From positions 1 to 37,312 of the forward strand of contig CAMAWH010000049.1 in assembly GCA_945861635.1 (NCBI GenBank): 37,312 nt of DNA, written 5' to 3'. This stretch comes from Klebsiella pneumoniae. Lineage in GTDB: Bacteria > Myxococcota_A > UBA796 > SXON01. Below are positions 32,934 through 37,312 of this stretch, piece by piece; within the stretch, counting starts at the first letter, position 1; each line of letters opens with the position of its first letter. The notes beneath the pieces were generated by a model. The model made no database searches. It was not told where the DNA came from and saw only the letters and a program-made list of their open reading frames with translations. The position numbers and the translations under genes are program-made.

Positions 32934-34109
32934 TTATTTGATGTCGACCGGGATTTTCCGCAGCACCGTGACGATCTTCCCGCGTACATGGCGCACTTCT
33001 ACGGCGCCGCGACCCGCCAGCCCCTTGGCCGCGGGCACAAACGTGTGGTCAATTTGCAGCGTTCCGCCCGCCGCGAGGCGATGATCGGCGGTCGTCTTCC
33101 AGGGCGAAACCAACTCCACCGTCCGCGCGAGCGATACCGTGTGAGGCGGCGCCAGGTCCTTTCCTGCGGCGTCCAGAACTGCGATTTCCACCCGGTCCGT
33201 CTTGAACGGATTGCCGGTCGGGACGCTGTGTCCCGCGCCCGTATTGAGCAAGGAAACCTTGACAGTCAGCGATTGTCCCCGTTGGATCGTTGCGCTTGGG
33301 AGCGTCACCAGCGTCGTGAGCGCGCGCGCGATATCCGCGTGTGAGGCGTGGGAGGGGGCTGCACCGGTGCTCCCCGGCAACGTTGCCCCGGTCGTGGGCG
33401 CCATGTGACAATCCTGACAGGTCACGCCCGCGGTGGAGTACTTGGACGCCTTCCACTCCCCATAGGTGTCGTAAAATGGCCGATCTCCGCCGGGCCAGGT
33501 CAGCTGATGGCAGGTTGCGCACATCTCAGGGGAGGACAACTCCGCACTTGCAACGGTGCGATGCGGTGCATTGGTGCTGGCATGGGTGCCGAGGATCGTG
33601 TCCCCCCGCACGTGACACGCCGCACACGTCACGCCCTCTGACATCAGCGACGCGTCGAAGGCCGCGTTGGGTTGCAATTGGGGGCGCGAGAGATCGCCAT
33701 CGACATAGCCAGCGGCGAGGAGATCGTGCTGTGAGGCCAGCGGCAGGTGACAGGCCAGGCATGCGGTGGACTGTCCGGCGCTGCGCAGCGCCGTCTGGTA
33801 GGTGTCACTGGTCCAGGCGCGAGCGTGCGCGCTCGTTTGCCAGGTATCGTGGGCCGCGTAGTGACAGGCGTTGCACGTCTGCGCGGAGAGGGAGGCGAGG
33901 CCGGGGGGGAGGGTCGTGAGCGTGAGCGGCAGCGGGTCGGGAAACAGGGCTGGCGGCGGTGGTTCGACGGGGGCGGTCGGCTCGGCCACCGCGGTCGGCG
34001 GCGCCTCGACCGGCACGTCGGGCTTCTTCCCTTTTGCCAGCGCGATGCCGATGGCGGCCACGGGAACGCTTGCGATGATGATCCAGCGTTGCGCGGAGGT
34101 GAGCGTCAC
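32934..34109 (-). CDS. Membrane-anchored pentaheme cytochrome c
   Basis: From GTG 34109 the protein has 391 residues. An N-terminal hydrophobic helix (WIIIASVPVAAIGIALAKG) serves as anchor or uncleaved signal, followed by a Pro/Ala-rich periplasmic linker. Five heme-binding CxxCH sites follow: CNACH, CLACH, CAACH, CATCH and CQDCH. The C-terminal part carries LLNTGAGHSVPTGNPF, the GHxxPTG element of multiheme proteins of the c554 or nitrite-reductase-like type, whose His may ligate or gate a heme. It should be an electron-transfer protein or oxidoreductase outside the inner membrane; the electron partners and substrate are unknown. GTG 34124 is an alternative start. It lies 29 nt downstream of arsC. 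Confidence 0.86.
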   Translation of the reverse strand: MTLTSAQRWIIIASVPVAAIGIALAKGKKPDVPVEAPPTAVAEPTAPVEPPPPALFPDPLPLTLTTLPPGLASLSAQTCNACHYAAHDTWQTSAHARAWTSDTYQTALRSAGQSTACLACHLPLASQHDLLAAGYVDGDLSRPQLQPNAAFDASLMSEGVTCAACHVRGDTILGTHASTNAPHRTVASAELSSPEMCATCHQLTWPGGDRPFYDTYGEWKASKYSTAGVTCQDCHMAPTTGATLPGSTGAAPSHASHADIARALTTLVTLPSATIQRGQSLTVKVSLLNTGAGHSVPTGNPFKTDRVEIAVLDAAGKDLAPPHTVSLARTVELVSPWKTTADHRLAAGGTLQIDHTFVPAAKGLAGRGAVEVRHVRGKIVTVLRKIPVDIK

Positions 34110-34138
34110 GTCGCCGCCTATCACGGATGCGCCGACGA

Positions 34139-34552
34139 TTACGGGGCCGGCGCGTGCTCCCAGTGGTGGGCGAGGATGAAGTCGGCGACCCGACGGCGTA
34201 CCGCTTCTCGGATGGTGCGCACGGATTCCAACCCCTTGCCGCGGGGGTCGGGGAGGGGCCAATCGTCACGCTGTACGGAGTCGGGAACGATGGGGCACTC
34301 GTCTCCGCAGCCCATCGTGATGAGCCACGCGGCGGCGGCGGCTAGTTCCGTCGTGAGTCGTTGGGGCTTTACGCGGGAGAGGTCGATGCCAACCTCATAC
34401 ATCGCCGCGATGACGCCGAGATGGACCTGCTCGGCCGGTTGCGTGCCGGCCGAGATCGCGACAGCCCTCTCCGGGTCAGCATACGCGTTGAAGAACGCCG
34501 CCGCCATCTGCGAGCGGCCGGCATTGTGGACGCAGGCGAAAAGGACGGTCAC
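34139..34552 (-). CDS. arsC: Arsenate reductase (LMW-phosphatase/thioredoxin-coupled ArsC)
   Basis: The family starts at VTVLFACVHNAGRSQM, whose Cys-x5-Arg-Ser P-loop (CVHNAGRS) is the LMW protein tyrosine phosphatase-like active site; later motifs are WLITMGCGDECP (the partner Cys pair used in thioredoxin-coupled reduction) and VPDSVQRDDWPLPDP. GTG 34552 with a GGAG Shine-Dalgarno gives 137 residues. A TTG at 34600 overlaps the transglycosylase stop as TTGA and would add 16 residues; both are possible. It reduces arsenate to arsenite. No arsenite pump gene lies next to it in this window. It sits between a cell-wall enzyme and a cytochrome gene. Confidence 0.9.
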   Translation of the reverse strand: MTVLFACVHNAGRSQMAAAFFNAYADPERAVAISAGTQPAEQVHLGVIAAMYEVGIDLSRVKPQRLTTELAAAAAWLITMGCGDECPIVPDSVQRDDWPLPDPRGKGLESVRTIREAVRRRVADFILAHHWEHAPAP

Positions 34553-34596
34553 GGTGGGCTCCGGTTGGGCGGCGCGCGTGGATGGGTGGCGCGCCC

Positions 34597-37188
34597 TCAA
34601 AAGTCAATCACCCCGGCGTCGTCCTTGCGGATCCGATCCGGCACGAAAACCGTGGAACCTGGGTCCGTATACAGTTCGACATACGCCGAATACCAACCGG
34701 TCACCTTCTTCACGTAGTCGCGCGTCTCGCCGAACGGGATCTGCTCGACGAAATCGTCCATGCGTATGGTATCGCCCCAGGGGCGCAACCACGCGGAAAC
34801 GTTGTGGGGGCCGCCGTTGTAGGACGCGACGGCCAGCGGCCACGCCCCACCGAAACGCTCCATCAGTCGCGACAGGTACCACACGCCGTACCGCACGTTG
34901 GTGGAGGGGTCTTCCAGCACCTCTGGCGAGTACGACGCGTCCCCCATGAGCGCCGCTACTTTTGACCCCGTTCGCGGCATCACCTGCATGAGCCCGATGG
35001 CCCCCGTCGGCGAGAGTGCCCACTGCCGATACACGCTTTCCTGGCGCATGATCCCGAGGGCCAAGAGCGGATCGACATCGGTGGTCTGTCCGTGACGGTA
35101 CAGCGCGTCGATGTGCGCGGTCGGGTAGGTCATGCGCTGGGCATCGCGACGTTCTTCCTCGTTGGACGCCAGTTTCGTGGACCCCCAACTGAACCGGGCC
35201 ACATGGTAGTCATCGCGCGCGAACAGGAAGATCTGGCGCCACTCGGCCACGCTCAGATCGACCTCTGGGTGGGCCACGCCGCCGACCGCCGGGTCGATGC
35301 TGTCGTACATACGCGCCACCAGCGGCGCAGACAGGTCGTACGCACCGGCCCGGGCGAGATCGGCGGCGGCGGCGGCCCACTTGAACAGGTCGGCGTGCTC
35401 CTCCGCGAGTTCGCCGAGAATCTTGTCGGCGGCGGCCGGATCGTACAGGAAAGTGGGGCGATAGCTGTCGGGCCGCGCTTCGTCGCGGGGGAGGGGAGGC
35501 GCCTGCGTGACCGTCGGCAGGGGGGAAGAAGGTGGCGGTGCATTCCACGCCAACGCGGCCCAACCAATGGCGTTGGCGGCGGCGTGTTCGCCGACGTCGG
35601 GCCATGCAAGCGCGGCCCCGCCCGTCCCTACGCGCTGCACCGCCGGCAGCGTTGGCACCGTCGGCCCGACCCAGCGCCCCGCGCGCGGCAGCGCCGGCGG
35701 CACCCCCGGCACCCCCGGCACCCCCGGCGCCCCCGGCGCCCCCGGCACCCCCGGAGCCAGGCTCCGCGATCGTACCAGTGCCGCGTACCAGTTCCACGGC
35801 GCCTCGTCCAAAATCTTCTGGCGTTCGACCTCGGCTTCCGCGTGGCGTCCGAGCCCCTCCAGCGTCCGCGAGCGATACCACCGGGCCGCCAGCTCCTCGT
35901 CCCCTCGGGCCAAAATCACCGCATCCAACCGGGCGAGCGCACCCGGGTAGTCTCCAGCTCGAAACGCTGCGAACCCCGCGAGCCACCGTGCATGACGCCC
36001 CACGCTGCCGCCGGTCTTGCCGAGCGCGCTCCACGTCGCCACCGCACCCTCGTAGTTTCCCGCCAGCAGTTGCGCCTTGCCGAGCTCCTCTCGCCCGGAA
36101 AATCGACCGCTGCCGCCGTGCGCCTTCTTCCCCGCTTCGAACTGCTCCACGGCCTGCTTCCATTGTCCCGCCCGCCCCAGCGCGCGGTACCGCTGCCACG
36201 CCAGCTCGGCCGCCGGATTGGTTTTGTACTCCTCCGCCAACATCGTGGCGATGGTTTCGTACTGTTTCGTCCCCCACCGAAACGTGTCCTCGTGCGCCTC
36301 GATCCATGCGGCAATCACGGGATCGTCGATCGCACGTCCCTGCAACGCTTCAAATCGTTTCCACGCATCGGACTCGAATCCGCAGCGCTTCCGTTCGGCC
36401 GCGATGCGACACGACGTCAACGCGTCGTCGGGGAGCGCCGTGACGAATCCCTTCGTCGCCAGTTCGTCGAGTTTGCGTTGTGCCGTATCGCCTGTCGAAT
36501 GGTAGGCATGGTCGAGGGAGAGCCGCTGCAGGAGGGGGATGCCCTGAAGGGGGTCGGTGTTGGTGACCGCCAGCGCAATCCCAAGGTTCAGCGTCTCTTC
36601 TCGCGGACTGTCGGGGTGGAGGTCGAGGTACTGGCGATAGGCGCCGATCGCGCCGCCGCGCTGGCCGGCCGCGACGAGCGCGTCTCCGATGAGGACCAGG
36701 CATTCGTCGGCGTGATCGCCGTCAGGCCAGTTCTTGCGGTAGGCGGAGCACTCACGCGCGGCGGATTCATGGCGTCCGCGGCGATGATCGGCCAGGGCCT
36801 CGTACCACGCGCCCCAAGGCTGGACGGGTGTCGCCGATGCCCGGACGCGAGAGAACAGCGCGCTGGCCAGGTTCGGCTCGCTGAGGTCAAGATAGACCAG
36901 TCCCAACGCCAGCTGCACCGCAGAGCGAGTGCGAGCGGTTCCGCCCTTCCGGGCCAACCACTGCTCGTAGTACCAGGCCGCCGCCCGCAGATCTCCCTGC
37001 GTGCGGCGGTCGATGGCGGCCGCGAGGGGGTCGGCGGGAGTGGGCGCTACACGGCCCGGCGGCGCAGACGGCGGCGAGGGCAGGCGCGTGCCAACGAATT
37101 CGGACGCGGACGCCGGCGCCGCCCCCACGAACGCCGCAAGCCAGAGCAGACGCGCGGCTGACACGGTGTGTCTAAGCGACCAGGTCAT
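34597..37188 (-). CDS. Soluble lytic transglycosylase (Slt70-like) with collagen-like linker
   Basis: This 863-residue protein starts at ATG 37188 with a Sec signal (SLRHTVSAARLLWLAAFVGA, cleavage near ASAS). The long N-terminal region holds TPR-like helical pairs (YYEQWLARKG, YRQYLDLHPDSPREE, ELAWQRYRALGRAGQWKQAV, about 60-480). A collagen-like tract (GVPGAPGAPGVPGVPGVP) and a Pro-rich stretch follow near residues 495-520. The C-terminal SLT domain (about 725-845) has the catalytic Glu in MRQESVYRQWAL, then GAIGLMQVMPRTG and ASYNGGPHNV. It cleaves the glycan strands of peptidoglycan between MurNAc and GlcNAc with anhydro-MurNAc formation. It is the first gene of the arsC-cytochrome group. 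The upstream 22 residues of the open frame overlap another gene and are not used. Confidence 0.93.
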   Translation of the reverse strand: MTWSLRHTVSAARLLWLAAFVGAAPASASEFVGTRLPSPPSAPPGRVAPTPADPLAAAIDRRTQGDLRAAAWYYEQWLARKGGTARTRSAVQLALGLVYLDLSEPNLASALFSRVRASATPVQPWGAWYEALADHRRGRHESAARECSAYRKNWPDGDHADECLVLIGDALVAAGQRGGAIGAYRQYLDLHPDSPREETLNLGIALAVTNTDPLQGIPLLQRLSLDHAYHSTGDTAQRKLDELATKGFVTALPDDALTSCRIAAERKRCGFESDAWKRFEALQGRAIDDPVIAAWIEAHEDTFRWGTKQYETIATMLAEEYKTNPAAELAWQRYRALGRAGQWKQAVEQFEAGKKAHGGSGRFSGREELGKAQLLAGNYEGAVATWSALGKTGGSVGRHARWLAGFAAFRAGDYPGALARLDAVILARGDEELAARWYRSRTLEGLGRHAEAEVERQKILDEAPWNWYAALVRSRSLAPGVPGAPGAPGVPGVPGVPPALPRAGRWVGPTVPTLPAVQRVGTGGAALAWPDVGEHAAANAIGWAALAWNAPPPSSPLPTVTQAPPLPRDEARPDSYRPTFLYDPAAADKILGELAEEHADLFKWAAAAADLARAGAYDLSAPLVARMYDSIDPAVGGVAHPEVDLSVAEWRQIFLFARDDYHVARFSWGSTKLASNEEERRDAQRMTYPTAHIDALYRHGQTTDVDPLLALGIMRQESVYRQWALSPTGAIGLMQVMPRTGSKVAALMGDASYSPEVLEDPSTNVRYGVWYLSRLMERFGGAWPLAVASYNGGPHNVSAWLRPWGDTIRMDDFVEQIPFGETRDYVKKVTGWYSAYVELYTDPGSTVFVPDRIRKDDAGVIDF

Positions 37189-37312
37189 CCTCACCCAGCG
37201 GGGCGCTGACGGTTCCGTCGTCAAGCAGAATCGTGTACCGCGCACGACCGCCGTCACTCCACGCCGCCTGCACGACCCCGCGCCCGCCCACGCGACGTTC
37301 GACAGGCTCGCC
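37172..37312 (-). CDS. Partial gene, C-terminal 46 residues (SH3/KOW-like)
   Basis: The minus frame is open from the right edge to TAG at 37174-37172. It reads GRGVVQAAWSDGGRARYTIL, then LLDDGTVSAPLGEDDLVA. The alternating pattern with G-x-V and a 'LDDG' turn resembles a small SH3/KOW-type beta barrel seen at the ends of DNA-associated proteins. It overlaps the transglycosylase start by 17 nt, so it is read in the same direction and belongs to the same transcript. Only this part is in the window; no family is claimed. Confidence 0.5.
   Translation of the reverse strand, partial: GEPVERRVGGRGVVQAAWSDGGRARYTILLDDGTVSAPLGEDDLVA

Noticed and set aside
35092..37161. Plus-strand open frame of 689 codons
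   Set aside because: It is fully antisense to the lytic transglycosylase, has no domain, is rich in Arg/Pro/Gly, and the opposite frame has clear catalytic motifs.

Overview
The window looks like a GC-rich chromosome segment from a Myxococcota-like (former deltaproteobacterial) bacterium, probably uncultured. The evidence is a set of MopE/FG-GAP-type lipoproteins, a membrane Ser/Thr kinase with a PEGA-like tail, a Hsp70 fused to a Geobacter/Myxococcus-type PilZ domain, a futalosine-pathway menaquinone enzyme (MqnD), and PurS/PurQ/PurL in place of a single long PurL. No rRNA, tRNA, CRISPR array or integrated phage was recognised. Starts were chosen from motifs, Shine-Dalgarno sequences and stop/start overlaps.

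Positions 1-6642 (minus strand) form one tight operon. It encodes a lipoprotein alpha/beta-hydrolase, a stand-alone CoaC, a cysteine synthase, a JAMM/Mec-type peptidase, a CysO-type sulfur carrier, a MoeZ-type adenylyltransferase-rhodanese, CorA, and a lipoprotein cut by the window edge. The middle four are a full protein-bound-sulfide cysteine pathway like that of Mycobacterium, and CoaC acts on a cysteine conjugate. Most junctions are 4-nt ATGA, GTGA or TTGA overlaps.

Positions 6679-12756 (plus) hold purine synthesis: purC, then purS-purQ-purL-purF with overlapping ends. A minus-strand beta-propeller lipoprotein sits between purC and purS. Next come the Hsp70-PilZ fusion, a TrmN6-like methyltransferase and a DUF983 membrane protein (12802-16587). 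MqnD and a PP2C phosphatase fused to a cyclic-nucleotide-binding domain follow on the minus strand (16555-18647).

Positions 18648-24344 hold a probable self-regulated envelope system. A GbsR/MarR regulator appears to be transcribed as a leaderless mRNA from a promoter whose -35 box lies inside a perfect 24-bp palindrome. Behind it run an outer-membrane barrel protein, a LolD/MacB-type ATPase, two FtsX-type permeases and a periplasmic LolA-like protein. An ECF sigma factor with its ChrR-type cupin anti-sigma follows (24466-25601).

Positions 25602-26459 are a gene-poor, decayed stretch: a MopE-like remnant, a hairpin, a Gly-Gly-Asn micro-ORF and three 51-bp tandem repeats with palindromic arms. 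It borders a Y1/HUH (RAYT-like) transposase gene. The right part has a membrane Ser/Thr kinase behind an FG-GAP lipoprotein, a divergent second FG-GAP lipoprotein whose start codon overlaps the first, and a minus-strand group of lytic transglycosylase, ArsC and a pentaheme cytochrome c. A partial gene runs off the right edge.
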